Shown here: piece by piece, positions 22,038 to 33,726 of the stretch
Position numbering within the stretch: position 1 is the stretch's first letter
Layout of the letters: each line of letters opens with the position of its first letter
From: Ereboglobus luteus
GTDB lineage: Bacteria; Verrucomicrobiota; Verrucomicrobiia; Opitutales; Opitutaceae
Length of the DNA stretch: 64,000 bases
Direction of reading: 5' to 3'
Assembly (NCBI RefSeq): GCF_003096195.1
Contig: NZ_CP023004.1
Span: 287,299 to 351,298, forward strand
Made by a program: the position numbers and the translations under genes
The notes under the pieces: model-generated
Seen by the model: only the letters and a program-made list of their open reading frames with translations
What the model was told of the DNA's origin: nothing
Databases searched by the model: none

Positions 22038-22183
22038 CATAATAACGGCGCCCTGATTCCCAACTCGGCCGCAACCGTGGCCGCGCCGCGACCACTGCTT
22101 TTCCAATGCTCCAGCGCCTCCTGTTTGTATTCCTTGGTAAACTTGCGTTTTTCGCTCACGGGTTTGCTTGACTGCGTTTTCAT
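22038..22183 (-). pseudogene. truncated IS3-family orfA-like transposase fragment
   Basis: About 45 codons beginning MKTQSSKPVSEKRKFTKEY with EALEHWKSSGRGAATVAAEL. This matches the helix-turn-helix start of IS3-type orfA proteins. It ends abruptly at the 145-bp repeat, and no orfB or integrase core is present. Confidence 0.65.
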
Positions 22184-22284
22184 CGGGCTCTTTGGCTTTT
22201 GGTCCCTTCACCCCTGTCCGTCAATTCGGGGCATCCGCAACCTGACCCTTTCAGTTGCTTCCGAAGCGATTAAATCCGTAACAC

Positions 22285-22515
22285 TTAATCCTTATTTTTC
22301 GAAAAGGGATCAACAAAACTATCAACAATTTCAATAACACCTCCAAGTAAAAAGACAACAGCAACAAATTTTGAATATAAATTGTTAAAAAAATAAAAAA
22401 TAGAACAAGATGCTAAAAGAGATAAAAAACCAAGAACTAAATGAATCATTCTAGCGGCACGACGGCGTTGTTGACGCCGCACCGCTTTAGCATCGGAGCA
22501 CTTCTTCATTTTCAT
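22285..22515 (-). CDS. small two-TM membrane protein, candidate immunity protein for the RHS tip
   Basis: 76 residues: a basic N-terminus (KAVRRQQRRRAARM), then two hydrophobic segments (about 23-43 and 48-66). Its ATG overlaps the TGA of the RHS gene (ATGA), giving tight translational coupling. It is AT-rich like the RHS 3' end and unlike flanking genes. I do not recognise a family. In polymorphic toxin loci, a small gene directly after the RHS tip is usually the cognate immunity gene, and that is the basis of the call. A membrane location would suit a toxin acting in the membrane or periplasm. Confidence 0.55.
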   Translation of the reverse strand: MKMKKCSDAKAVRRQQRRRAARMIHLVLGFLSLLASCSIFYFFNNLYSKFVAVVFLLGGVIEIVDSFVDPFSKNKD

Positions 22516-25500
22516 GGATACATGTTAAATGGGCCAGGCACGACTGAAATTATATCTCCTTCTTCCAGGCCTAAATACTTCAGTTCTTCGAAGCCCTGAT
22601 CATTACTCCAATCTTCTGGTGTAAGGTCAATATCTTCGACTTCGATATAGTCATTGCCAATTTGATAACCTACATAGGCTCCTGTGCCCACAGCTGTTCC
22701 CATTGATAATGGCAATAATATTTTGATCCCAGTTTCAATAGTGTAGGCTACAACCATCCGATAGCCACCCCATTTAACCGCAAACCCCATCCATTGATTT
22801 AGTCCTAAAGATCCAGAGAGTAGTTTTGGCAGCTCAAGAAGATTAAATCCTGCATTCCTTAACCCTTGCGGGACGAAAGTCCACCGTTGGGGTATTAGCC
22901 AATGGTGTAAACTTTTCCCCATCGCTGGCCCATTTGTCTTCCAATAAGCTTTACTGATAGCTTGAAATGTTCGCGTGTCCCAGAAAAAGCGCTTCACTTG
23001 CGTAACAACACGTCCGACATTTATAGAATTTTGCGCATTATTTCTAAACCATTGTGTGATATTTCCTAAAACATCAAAAATGAAAAAATTACCACTTGGA
23101 TCAATCCCGCTAGTTGGACATCCATGAGCATATAGATATTTGTGTAATGAGCGTGGCTCTGTGCAGGCTCCTTCAAAGTTGTCCTTCGTCCAGAAGCGGC
23201 CTGCGTCCGTATTTAGATACCGTGCACGATTATAGTATAACCCAAGATCAGAATCATACTGTTCGCCAGCGTAGAGGTAAACATTGTCTGCCGCTGTGCC
23301 GGAGCTCCATTTGTTAATCAGCGTGCCGTAACCGTCGTAGGTGTAGCGGTCGGTGATACTGCCCGCGTCGTCTGTCAGGTAACGGACGGAGCCGAGGCCG
23401 TCGTAGCCATAATAGCGAGTTTGGTAGGTGCCATCGCCTTGGCGGTGTTGCTGGCTGATGCGGTCGAGGCCGTAGGTGTAGCGTTTTTGGACAATGCCGC
23501 CCCGCACCTCTTCTATAACTTGGGCGTAGCCGGTGAGGCTTTGGGTGTCGACGAGGTAATAGGTGGTCGTGCCGTTGACCGTCTTGCCGACACGGTTGCC
23601 ATCGGCGTCGTAGATGATCGTGATGGTGTTTCCGCCGCCAACTCGCTTGATGAGGCGGTTGTTGTGGTCGTAGATGTCGGTGACGGTTTGCGCCGCCAAT
23701 GGCAGGCCCGTGAGGTGGTTGATGCCGGCGGTGTTGGCATGGCCGGTCAGGGTGTTGCCGTTGTTGTCGTAGGTGTAATTGTGGGCGTCAGCGCTGAGCA
23801 GGCGGTCGTTGAGATCGTATGAATAAAGCCCGACCGAGGGGAGGTTGGCGATGCCGCTGGTGGCGCGGTTTTGGCGGTTGCCGACTTTGTCGTAGGTGTA
23901 GTTGACCGTGTCGGTGCCGTTGACCGTTTCCGCAGTGAGGCGGTTGAGGTTGTCGTATGCCCAATCGGTGGTGCGGGTGACGCCGCCGATGGTTTCAATC
24001 AACTGGCTGCGGTGCCCGCTGGGGCGCAGGGTGTAGTCAAATGCCGCCACCGCGCCGCCGGAGCCGGTTGTTGTGATGTTGGCGAGGCGGTTGAGCGCAT
24101 TGTAGGTATAGCTGGTGGTGACGCCATTGGGCAGCGTGACGGTGGCGAGGCTGCCGACGGCGTTGTAACCGTAGATTGTTGTGCTGCCGTCCTGATCATC
24201 GGCGGCGGCGAGGCGGTTGTCGGTGTCGTAATAATAATCCGTGCCGGTGCCGTGGTTCGTGGACACTCGCTCAATGTTGCCGCGAGAGTCGCGGGTATAT
24301 TCGATGATGCCGGCGGTGGTTTCCTTTTTGCGGAGCCGGCCACGGTCGTCGTAGAGATGGTTTTCGGCCCAGACCACCGTGTCGGAGGCGTCGCGCTGCT
24401 CAACTCGGGTGAGGCGTCCGGCGGCGTCGTAGGTTTTGTGCGTGCTGAGCGCGCCGCGAGCGCGCGCGGCGGCGGAGGGCATGACGGTGATCGGATTTCC
24501 GTGGCCGTCGTAGGTGTGGGTGGTGGTTTCGCCGTTAAAATCGGTGCGGGAGGCAAGCGAGCCATCGGGATTGTAGGCGAGCGTTTCGGTTTGCCCGAGC
24601 GGGAGGCGGCGGGTTTCGCGCTGCCCGGCGGCGTTGTAGGTGTAGGTGGTGGTGCGGTTTTCGGCGTCGGTCTGGCCGGTTTGGCGGCCAAGGGCGTCGT
24701 AGGTGTAGGTGGTGATGTTGCCGTCGTGATCGGTGACGGTGGCAAGCTGGCCTCCGAGGGTGTAGGCATAGGATGTGGTCTTGCCCTCGGCGTCGGTCAC
24801 TTTTTTGCGGCGGCCAAGCTCGTCGTATTCGGTTTCGGTGAACGTGCCGTCGTGATGGGTGGTGCGGGTGCGGCGGTTGTTTTTGTCGTAGGTGTGGGTC
24901 GTGGCGTGGCCGTTGGCGTCGGTGAAGACGAGGAGGTTGCCGTTGGCGTCGTAGGTGTTGGTGGAGACGCGGGCGGTGTCGAGCGCGCCGTCGGTGGTGA
25001 TGTCGAGGGCATCGCCCTTGGCGTTGAGCGCGATGACCGCGGGCGTGAGGCCCGGAGGCGTGACGGTCTCGCGGCGTCCGGCGCCGTCGTAGGTGTAATG
25101 GGTGCGGTTGCCGAGCGCGTCGTAGGTGTCGGTGACCTGGCCCGCGGCGTCGTAGCGGGTGAAACTGACCGGTTCGCCGTGGCCGACGGCGGTGGCGGCG
25201 GCTTGGGCGCGTGTGAGGCCGGTGCCGAGGTGATAGGTGGCGATGGCGCGTCCCATCGGGTCGTAGTAGGTGCGCGTCCAGATGCCGGCGGCGTCTTTTT
25301 GGTGGGTGGCACGGCTTTCGGCGTCGTGGATGGTTTCGGTGACAACGGGTTGCTCGCCGTTGGCCGTGGTCGCGGGCGTGGTGGTGACTTTATGACATTT
25401 CCCGCGGCGTCGTATTCGGTGGCGGTGGCGCGACCGGCGGCGTCGGTGACGAGGACGGGCTTGCCGTTGGGATTGTATTGGGTGGTCGTGATCGTGCCGT

Positions 25501-28500
25501 CAGGATGCGTGGTTTGGAGGACGCGGCCCTCGGGGTCGTTGATATACCCGGTGATTTCGGTGAGGCCGTTTTTGACGCGGGTTTGCTTGGAAACGTGGCC
25601 GTGGGCGTCGTATTCAAAGGTGGTGAGGATGCCGTCGGGACTGGTTTGCGTGAGGATTTTGTCGGCGGCGGTGTAGGTAACCTGCGTGGCGCGTCCCGCG
25701 GCATCAGTGAACTGCGTGAGGTTGCCGCGCGCGTCGTAGCTGTTGAAGGTGGTGGCGTTGCCTTCGGCGTCGGTGAGCTTGGACGGGAGGCCGTTGCCAA
25801 GGTAATCGGTTTTGGTGATGTTGCCGCGGGCGTCTTTTGACTGCGTGGGATTGCCCTGGGCGTTGTAAACGGTCTCGGTGAATTCGCCGAGGTCGTTGAT
25901 TTCCTTTTTCACGCGTCCAGCGGAGTCATATTCGTAGGTGGTGACGCGGCCGAGCGCGTCGGTTTTTTGGGTGACGGCGTTCGGGTTGAAGGGGTCGCCA
26001 AAGGCGTAATTGATTTCAGAGCCGTCGGCCTGCACGGTTCGGGTGATGTTGCCCTCGTCGTCGTAGGCGTGGGCGGTGGTGTAGCCGAGGCGGTCGGTGA
26101 CGATTTCGGTGGCGGCCTCGGTGTTGTGGGTGTATTCGACGGGATTGCCTAGGGCGTCGGTCTGCCTGATGAGGCGGCCTTGCTCGTCGTATTCGTTGCG
26201 GATGGCGGGGGTGTTGTTGGGGTCGATGATTTCCTTGAGGAAGTGGGCGAGGTGCGCGTCGCGGGGGTCGGGCGAATCGGTGTAGTAGGTGAAGCTCGTT
26301 GTGGCCCCGGCGCGGTCGGTATGGCCGGCGAGGTCGCCGTTCGCATCGCAGGTGTAGGCGATGGTGTCGCCCTCGGGCGTGGTGATGCCGGTGATGCGGT
26401 GAGTGACCGGGTCGCGGTGGATGGTCAGCGAAGTGCCGTTGCTGTGCGTGTAGCCGGTGACGCGGCCCTGCGCATCGCGATTGAATGTGATTTTCTGGCC
26501 TTGCGGCGTGGTCTGGTCGATGAGGCCGAGCTTTTCGTCGATGGTGTATTTGTTTCCGGCGACATCGGTGTAGGTGAAGCGGGTCGGGTTGAACTGATAG
26601 GCGTTGTAATACGCGTAGCTCTGCGTGGAAAGGGTGACGGGGCCGTTGTCCTCCTGGTCGGGGGTTGCCGAGACGTAAAAGCTCGTCGGGGCCGCGGCAA
26701 TGGCGAGTGTGCCCTTGGAGCGGTTTCCGGCGGGCTGAAACACCGGCGTCGTCCTCGAGGGGTTGTTGTAGAGCGGGTAGTTGTAGCTGCACGCGGCGTT
26801 CACCTCAAAGGTCGAGGTGCTTCCGTCGGGGAACTGGAGCGCGATGAGGTGGCGCGCGCCGGGTTGTTTTTGCAGCGAGTAGGTCGGGACATAAAGCCCG
26901 GCCCTGACCTGCTCCCAGCCCGTGGCGATGCTCCGGTTTTTGCGAAGCGTGATGGTATTGACCGCGAGATTCCAGCCGTGGCCGAAATCGCCGTCGATGT
27001 CGCGATCGCGACTGTCGTAGGTGCGGACGACCTCGATCGGCACGCCGGACGCGCTGCCGCTGTAATCCTTGAAGCTGATTGTGAAGGGGCCGATTTTGCG
27101 CTGGCCCTCAATGACGATTTTCACACTGGCGCTTTCGCGAGTGGCCGGCGAACCGCTGGCGGTGTGCAGGAGGATGCGCAATTCATAGACGCCGTTGCGC
27201 ATCATGCCGGGTTCAAGGTGGCCGAGCGTGCCGGGAGTGCCGCCGACACCGACACGACGAATATCCCTGGCAAAGGTTGTCCACGACGCGGGGGCGGAGC
27301 CCGCGGCGGCCACGGGACGGTATTGCAGTTCGTAGCGGTCGAAATCGGGATCGAGCGCGCTGCCCTTGATTTCGGTGCGTGTGAGCAAGGTGGCGTTGTC
27401 CGCCGGCGACGTGATGACGAGGCGGCGGGTGGTGCTGTCGGCATCGGGCGGATAGATGTCGAGGCTCACGGTGGCGGGCGCGCTGTCCATGCCGCCGTCG
27501 TTGATCTTGAAGGTGAAGCTGTCCCCGCCCGTGTAGTTTGCGTCCGGCGTGTAGGTGAGCGAGGGAGGCGTGCCCGAGAGCGTGCCGTTGGCGGGATTTG
27601 CGACAATGGCATAGGTCAGCAAATTGCCTTCGGGGGAATACCCTTGGAGCGTAATTGTCTGCGGAGTGTCTTGGAAGAGCGCAATGGTTTGGGAAATTGC
27701 AACGGGCGGCTCGCCGTCGTCCGGCGGTTCGCCGGTGGTGGTGTGGGTGTAGTGGGAGTAATCAGAGCTTCCGCCGCTGTTGTGGGTTCGCAGGCGGTAG
27801 TTGTAGGCGGTGCCGGGGAGAAGCCCGGTGTCGGTGTGGTAGATCACGCCGTTGCCGTTGATGTCGGCGGGATCGACCACTGTGTAAATGGTTTCCCATG
27901 CGCCGTCCCCGGCGCTGGCGGGCTTGCGTTGCAGCTCGAAGGTGTTGCCGGCCCAGCCGGTGTCGAACCACATGAGGCGGATGGAAGTGTCGCTGAGATT
28001 GTTTGCAACGGGGCCGGATGGTTTTTGCGGCTTGATGACAATCATGGCCTGATCGCTGAACTCGCTCTCCAGCGGGTGCCTGAGCGATGTCAGCTTGTAG
28101 TAGTTGGGCGCGCCCCAAAACGCGCGGGTGGTGACATGGAATGTGTCTCTCCCTGAAATATACTGCGCCCCAAAGAACTGGTTGTTGTCGCCGTTCTTCA
28201 CGTAAAGGAGATAGTTGTCCGGCGTTGGATTCGGGGGCGTCCACTCCAAGCGAACGAGCGGGCTGCCGGTTTCCGGATCGGCGCCGACATAAGTGACCGT
28301 GAGGTTTGCCGGCGGAGCCGGTGGCGTGCCCGCGGGCGTCGTAACGGTGAGCGTGCTGCCGTAATCCGAGCGAATGCCGTTTTTGACGGCACGAATGCGA
28401 TACTGGTAGGTGGTGCTCGGGCTGAGGTTGTAGTTGGTGTGAGAGGTCTGCCCAGTGGAGGTTGAACAGATGAGCGTCCACGCCCCCGATGTTCCCGTGC

Positions 28501-29386
28501 GACGCTCAATTTCATACCACACGCCGGGCGTTGCTGACGCGGACCATTGCAGGGTCGCGTAATTATAATCAATGGCCGAGGTCGAAAGGGACGACGGGGG
28601 CGTAACCGCCCCGATCGAGCCACCCCGACGTGCGCGCAAATAATCAGTGGTTTGCTGACGCTCGCCTTCCGTGAGTGTGCGACTGTAAACGATAATCTCG
28701 GCAATTTCACCGGACCATCCGTGATAAATGCCTATGCCGCCATTCCATGGATACACTTGAAATGGCATCGCCGGGGTTTGGACGAGCGTATTGCCATCAA
28801 GGCGGGCAAACCACTCGCTTGCAGTCGCCGCCGCGTGATAGATTCGCCAGTCATCGAGCGGAAGCCCGATGGACATGCTGTCCATATCCACCGAATCGTA
28901 GCCGCGGCCAAAGGAATCACGGATGAAACTTTGCCCGCTGTATTCCAGCCCCCATGAATGGCCAAGGCTTAGAGGAACGCCGAATGCCCAGGGGTCGGAT
29001 TTTAGGAGGACAAAATACTCGGCTGAAGATGCTCCCGAATCGATGCAATTGGAAAAGATTTTCAGCCCCGGGTCGTTGCTCCACATCGGCTCATAACGCA
29101 GGGACGGACTGCCGTTCAGCCCGTTGTGAATCACTGTGAACCCGCTGTCCTCGCCCATTTTCCAATAACCGGTGGCCTCGGCTCCGCGCCAAGGGGAGAG
29201 GTAGTCGTTCCAGAAAACGACCGTGTCCATGCCGGTCTGCATGGAAGGCATGATTTGCACACCCTCGTCAGAGCGCAGCCACAGGGTGGGATTCGACGCG
29301 GGGGTTGACGCGTGAGTTGACAGGATACCTGCAAACACAAAAAAGATGCAGGTCAATATGGCGGGGACGTTATGCTTGGGCTTCAT
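22512..29386 (-). CDS. giant secreted RHS/YD-repeat protein with variable C-terminal tip (one-base frameshift)
   Basis: One locus of about 2291 residues if a single base is restored. Two long frames join at the T3 run 25389-25391: adding one base turns ...AAGNVIK into ...KVTTTPATTANG without loss. N-terminus: signal peptide (1-26), concanavalin/LamG-like module (about 30-250, NPTLWLRSDEG), about three FN3-like modules (260-550) and a cadherin-like Ig module (560-650, YTPDANYTGGDSFTF). Then dozens of YD repeats (YDAAGR, YDALGR type) fill residues about 800-2050. The RHS core ends near DPSGN, at about 23092-23106. The tip of about 195 residues is AT-rich. It contains LHHWLIPQRW, GLRNAGFNLLELP and LNQWMGFA, reminiscent of HNH/His-Me-finger toxin domains but lacking a final clear His, then a hydrophobic segment. 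It is probably a surface or secreted polymorphic toxin. Confidence 0.8.
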
Positions 29387-29751
29387 ATTAAATATGTAAA
29401 GATTTGACTATTAACTGATTATCATTATAAATCAGCCTCGGGGCTATTATTGCAAATGATTATAAGCACGACGCATACCCAACTGGTCAACCAAAATTTT
29501 TGTTATGAAAATAAAATAGCAGTAAAAACACACATGAACTTTTGACAAGGCCGGCGTGAATCTTCGCAGCTCGCCACGCATATTGGATATCTCACTTTCC
29601 GCGATATCACAGCGGCATCTCGCAAGGCCGGATAACGATTGCCGCAGTCCGTCCATCTTTGTTCATTTTGCCCGTTGATAATTCCCGCCGCAGGCGTTGC
29701 CATTTGTTTTTTCCATCTTCGATTTCAACTCTCGGTTTTTCCATTTTTCCC
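29387..29751. other. AT-rich intergenic region between the RHS gene and dnaE
   Basis: About 365 bases between two divergent genes. The left half is clearly AT-rich, matching the foreign character of the RHS tip. No convincing ORF, RNA or terminator is seen. Promoters for both genes must lie here, but none matches consensus well. Confidence 0.4.
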
Positions 29752-32700
29752 GTGTCCGCTCCCATCGTCACCAACGTCACGCCCTCCGCGCCCGCGAAGG
29801 ATTTTATCCACCTCCACGTCCACTCCGACCGCTCGCTGCTCGACGGGTGCTGCCAGGTTGACAAACTTTGCAAACACGCCGCGTCGCTCGGCATGACCGC
29901 GCTCGCCCTCACCGACCACGGAAATCTCTTCGGCGCGATCGACTTTTACAACGCCGCAAAAAAGGAAAACCTCAAGCCCATCATCGGTTGCGAAATCTAC
30001 CTCGTCGAGGGCTCGCGACTCGAAAAACAGGGCCGGGCCGAGGACGGCAAATCCTACTACCACCTCGGGCTTCTCGCCAAAAATCTCACCGGCTACCAAA
30101 ACCTCCTCAAGCTCGTCTCCGATGCGCACCTGCACGGCTTTTATTACAAACCGCGCGCCGACTGGGAAACGCTCGCGAAATATTCAGAGGGCCTCATCGC
30201 GTTCTCCGGCTGCCTCGCCGCGATCATCCCGCAACACCTCATGCACGATCGCGAGCAGGAGGCCCGCGCCGCATGCGCCCGTTTTGTCGATATTTTTGGC
30301 AAGGAAAACTTCGTCATCGAAATCCAGGACCACGGCATCCCCGAGCAAATCAAAATTATCCCCGGACTGCTCAAGCTCGGCGAGGAATTCGGCCTGCGCG
30401 TCATCGCCTCCAACGACGTCCACTACATCCGCGACACCGACGCCGACCCGCACGACGCCATGCTCTGCATCCAGACCGGCGCCAAGCTCGAGGACCGCGA
30501 CCGCATGCGTTTCGACACGAAGGAGTTTTACCTCAAATCGCACGACGAAATGGCGCGCCTCTTCGCCGAGGTCCCCGAGTCGATCACCAACACCCGCGCC
30601 ATCGCCGAGATGTGCGACCTCAAGATCCCGTTTCCGAAAGGCTCCGAGCGTTACCCGAAATATCCCCTGCCCGTCGAAATCAAAAGCGTGTATTCACCTT
30701 CTGAATACCTCCACAAACTCTGCGTCGACGGCCTCAAGCAACGCTACGGCATCGACCACGACGAGGTCGCCGCGCGCCCCGCCGTCGCCGAACGGCTCGA
30801 AAAACTCGCCACCGCCCTCGTCGCCGGGCAAAAGGCAGTCGAGGAGCGCGGAATCACAATCGACAAACTCGCCCCCGGGGAAAAACCCCAGCCGCCCGAC
30901 AACAACGGCCTCGCGCCCGAGGAGATCCTCGTCGTGCGCACCGCCTACGAACTCGCCATCATCAACCTCACCACCTACGTCGATTATTTTCTCGTCGTCT
31001 GGGACTTCATCCGCTGGGCCAAGGAGCACGACATCCCCGTCGGCCCGGGGCGCGGCTCCGGCGCGGGCAGCCTCGTCGCCTACCTGCTCGCAATCACCAA
31101 CATCGACCCCATCCGCTTCGGCCTCCTCTTCGAGCGCTTCCTCAATCCCGAGCGCGTTTCCGCGCCCGACTTCGACATCGATTTTTGCATGCGCCGCCGC
31201 GGCGAAGTCATCGACTACGTCCGCGAAAAATACGGCCGCGATTGCGTCGCCAACATCATCACCTACGGCACCATGGGCGCGAAAATGGCCATCCGCGACA
31301 TCGCCCGCGTCAACAGCCTCTCCTTCGCCGACTCCGATCGCATCGCGAAGATGATCCCCGACGAGCTCAACATCTCGCTCACGGACTCGATCAAAAAATC
31401 CGCCGAGCTCCGCCTCGAAATCGACCGCAACCCCGGCACCAAGCGCATCATCGACACCGCCCTCGTCGTCGAGGGCATGGTGCGCAACACCGGCAAGCAC
31501 GCCGCCGGCATCATCATCACCGACAAGCCGCTCGACGAATTCGTGCCGCTCACGCTCCAGGAAGGCGACGTCACCGTGCAATACGACATGAGCGCCGTGG
31601 GCAAACTCGGCCTCCTGAAAATGGATTTTCTCGGCCTCAAAACGCTCACCATTATTTCCGACGCCGTTGAAAACATCCGCCGCACCGCCGATCCCGATTT
31701 CGACATCGAAAAAATCCCGCTCGACGATCCCGTCACCTACAAACTCCTCAACGCGGGCAAAACCGTCGGCGTCTTCCAGCTCGAATCCGAGGGCATGCAA
31801 AACGCCGCGCGCCAGGTCGGCATCTCGTCGATCGACGACATCAACGCCATCTCCGCGCTCTACCGCCCCGGCCCGATGCAGTTCATCCCCAACTACGCCG
31901 CCGGCAAAAAAGACCCCGCCTCAATCACCTACCCCCACAAACTCCTCGAACCCGTCCTCAAGGAAACCTTCGGCGTCATCGTCTACCAGGAACAAGTCAT
32001 GGAGTGCGCCCGCGTCATCGCAGGCTACACCCTCGGCGGCGCCGACATGCTCCGCCGCGCCATGGGCAAAAAAGACCAGGCCGAGATGGACCGCCAGCGC
32101 GGCATCTTCGTCGAGGGGGCGAAAAAGACGAACAACATCGACTCCAAAAAAGCCAACGAGATCTTCGATTTGCTGAACAAGTTCGCGCAATACGGCTTCA
32201 ACAAATCGCACTCCGCCGCCTACGCCATGATCGCGTATCAAACCGCGTATATGAAGGCCAACTACCCCGTGCAATTCATGGCCGCCGTGCTCACCGCCGA
32301 ACTCGGCAACGCCGAAAAAGTCTCGCACTTCATCGCCGAGGCCGAGGCGATGGGCATCACCGTCCTCGGTCCCGACATCAACGAATCCGGCCCCAACTTC
32401 ACACCCGTTGTCGCGCGCGCCGCCGAATCAGGCGGCACCACGGGCGACTCGCCCGCGCCATCCGGCAAAATCCGTTTCGGCCTCGCCGGCATCAAGGGCG
32501 TCGGCGAGCAGGCCGCCGTCAAATCGCGCGACGAACGCGATGCCAACGGCCCCTACACCGGATTCGAAAACTACATCCTCCGATCCGACCCGCGCGCCAT
32601 CAACAAACGCGTGCTCGAAAACCTCGTCGCCACCGGCGCGTTCGATTTCAGCGGCGAGGAACGCGAAACCCTCTTCCCCCGCATCGACCTCGCCCTCGGC

Positions 32701-33696
32701 GCGCTCAGCGAGCTGCAACGCAAATACCCCGCGCTCAAAAAGGACGCCGGCAAACCCAAGGAGGAAGCCCCCGCCGGCACGATGCTCTTCGACCTCGGCA
32801 CGCTCGACAGCGCCCCCCCCATCCCGCCCATGGGCGAACTCGAAAAAGAATTCGCCCAAATCCTGAAACACTCGCGCAAAGTCACCCCCGCCGCATCCAC
32901 CGTGTCAATCGATGACGACCACGACACGCTCGCCCTCGGCGCGGTCGCCAAAGGCAAAAAGAAAACCGCGTCCACCGGCGCCGCCGAACGCATCCTCACC
33001 AAGGAAAACCGCCTCCAGTTTGAAAAGGAACTGCTCGGCTTCTACGTCAGCGGACACCCGCTCAACGAATTCACCGGCCTTGTCGAGGCGCTCGACACCC
33101 ACGCCATCGGCAACCTCATCATGCTGCCCGACCGCACCGAGTTTCGCCTCTGTGGCATTTGCAGCAACATCGCCAAGCGCCTCTCGAAAAAAGACAACCG
33201 CCCCTGGGCCTCATTTGTCCTCTCCAACAAAAACGGCGCCATCACGCTCAACATGTTTGCGAGCACCTACGAGGAATACGGCGCGGTGCTCGCGGAAAAC
33301 GCCCTCGTCGCCGTGCAAGGCATGGTGCAGGTAAACAAGGAAGGAGAAAAGCGCATCCAGCTCAACGAGTGTTATTCGCTGGCGCCGTTCATCGCGCAAA
33401 ATATCCGCCGCATCACCTGGCTGCTAAAACCGGATCATCCCGAATTGCCCGAATTCCTAAAAGCGTTGCGCAAAACCCTCGACCAAACCCCCGGAAAAAC
33501 CGAAACCTCCTTCGCGTTTCTTTTCGAGGACCGCGTCGCGCCCATCGCCGAGGCCGTCGATTCACTGGCATGGACTTTCACGACCGAGTGCTTCAACCAA
33601 ATCCGCAACCACCCCGCAGTCCTTGGCGCGCAAATCCACGTCAGGCCGCTCATCCTCAAGCGCCAGGAACGCCGATGGGCGCCGAAACGGGATTAG
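29752..33696 (+). CDS. dnaE: DNA polymerase III alpha subunit
   Basis: About 1314 residues from a GTG start (VSAPIVTNVTPSAPAKDF), since the preceding 31 in-frame residues are unlike the family. The N-terminal PHP domain begins HLHVHSDRSLLDG. The palm catalytic motif is PDFDIDFCM, with Asp475 and Asp477. GPGRGSGAGSLVAY precedes it, and the helix-hairpin-helix and C-terminal OB/tau-binding regions follow (ELLGFYVSGHPLNEF, then FVLSNKNGAITLNMF). It is the replicative polymerase of the DnaE1 type. Ala/Pro-rich inserts near residues 905-925 and 1000-1090 account for its above-average length. Confidence 0.95.
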   Translation: MSAPIVTNVTPSAPAKDFIHLHVHSDRSLLDGCCQVDKLCKHAASLGMTALALTDHGNLFGAIDFYNAAKKENLKPIIGCEIYLVEGSRLEKQGRAEDGKSYYHLGLLAKNLTGYQNLLKLVSDAHLHGFYYKPRADWETLAKYSEGLIAFSGCLAAIIPQHLMHDREQEARAACARFVDIFGKENFVIEIQDHGIPEQIKIIPGLLKLGEEFGLRVIASNDVHYIRDTDADPHDAMLCIQTGAKLEDRDRMRFDTKEFYLKSHDEMARLFAEVPESITNTRAIAEMCDLKIPFPKGSERYPKYPLPVEIKSVYSPSEYLHKLCVDGLKQRYGIDHDEVAARPAVAERLEKLATALVAGQKAVEERGITIDKLAPGEKPQPPDNNGLAPEEILVVRTAYELAIINLTTYVDYFLVVWDFIRWAKEHDIPVGPGRGSGAGSLVAYLLAITNIDPIRFGLLFERFLNPERVSAPDFDIDFCMRRRGEVIDYVREKYGRDCVANIITYGTMGAKMAIRDIARVNSLSFADSDRIAKMIPDELNISLTDSIKKSAELRLEIDRNPGTKRIIDTALVVEGMVRNTGKHAAGIIITDKPLDEFVPLTLQEGDVTVQYDMSAVGKLGLLKMDFLGLKTLTIISDAVENIRRTADPDFDIEKIPLDDPVTYKLLNAGKTVGVFQLESEGMQNAARQVGISSIDDINAISALYRPGPMQFIPNYAAGKKDPASITYPHKLLEPVLKETFGVIVYQEQVMECARVIAGYTLGGADMLRRAMGKKDQAEMDRQRGIFVEGAKKTNNIDSKKANEIFDLLNKFAQYGFNKSHSAAYAMIAYQTAYMKANYPVQFMAAVLTAELGNAEKVSHFIAEAEAMGITVLGPDINESGPNFTPVVARAAESGGTTGDSPAPSGKIRFGLAGIKGVGEQAAVKSRDERDANGPYTGFENYILRSDPRAINKRVLENLVATGAFDFSGEERETLFPRIDLALGALSELQRKYPALKKDAGKPKEEAPAGTMLFDLGTLDSAPPIPPMGELEKEFAQILKHSRKVTPAASTVSIDDDHDTLALGAVAKGKKKTASTGAAERILTKENRLQFEKELLGFYVSGHPLNEFTGLVEALDTHAIGNLIMLPDRTEFRLCGICSNIAKRLSKKDNRPWASFVLSNKNGAITLNMFASTYEEYGAVLAENALVAVQGMVQVNKEGEKRIQLNECYSLAPFIAQNIRRITWLLKPDHPELPEFLKALRKTLDQTPGKTETSFAFLFEDRVAPIAEAVDSLAWTFTTECFNQIRNHPAVLGAQIHVRPLILKRQERRWAPKRD

Positions 33697-33726
33697 GAAT
33701 TTTTTGGTTCATCCTGTCGCATTTGA

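Noticed and set aside
23300-26100. Recurrent short direct repeats that resemble a repeat array or CRISPR
   Set aside because: They are YD-repeat codons in frame with irregular spacing, not identical repeats with uniform spacers.
23871-28156. Long plus-strand open frames (601 and 658 aa) across the RHS gene
   Set aside because: Shadows of the repetitive YD codons; Gly/Val-rich without domains.
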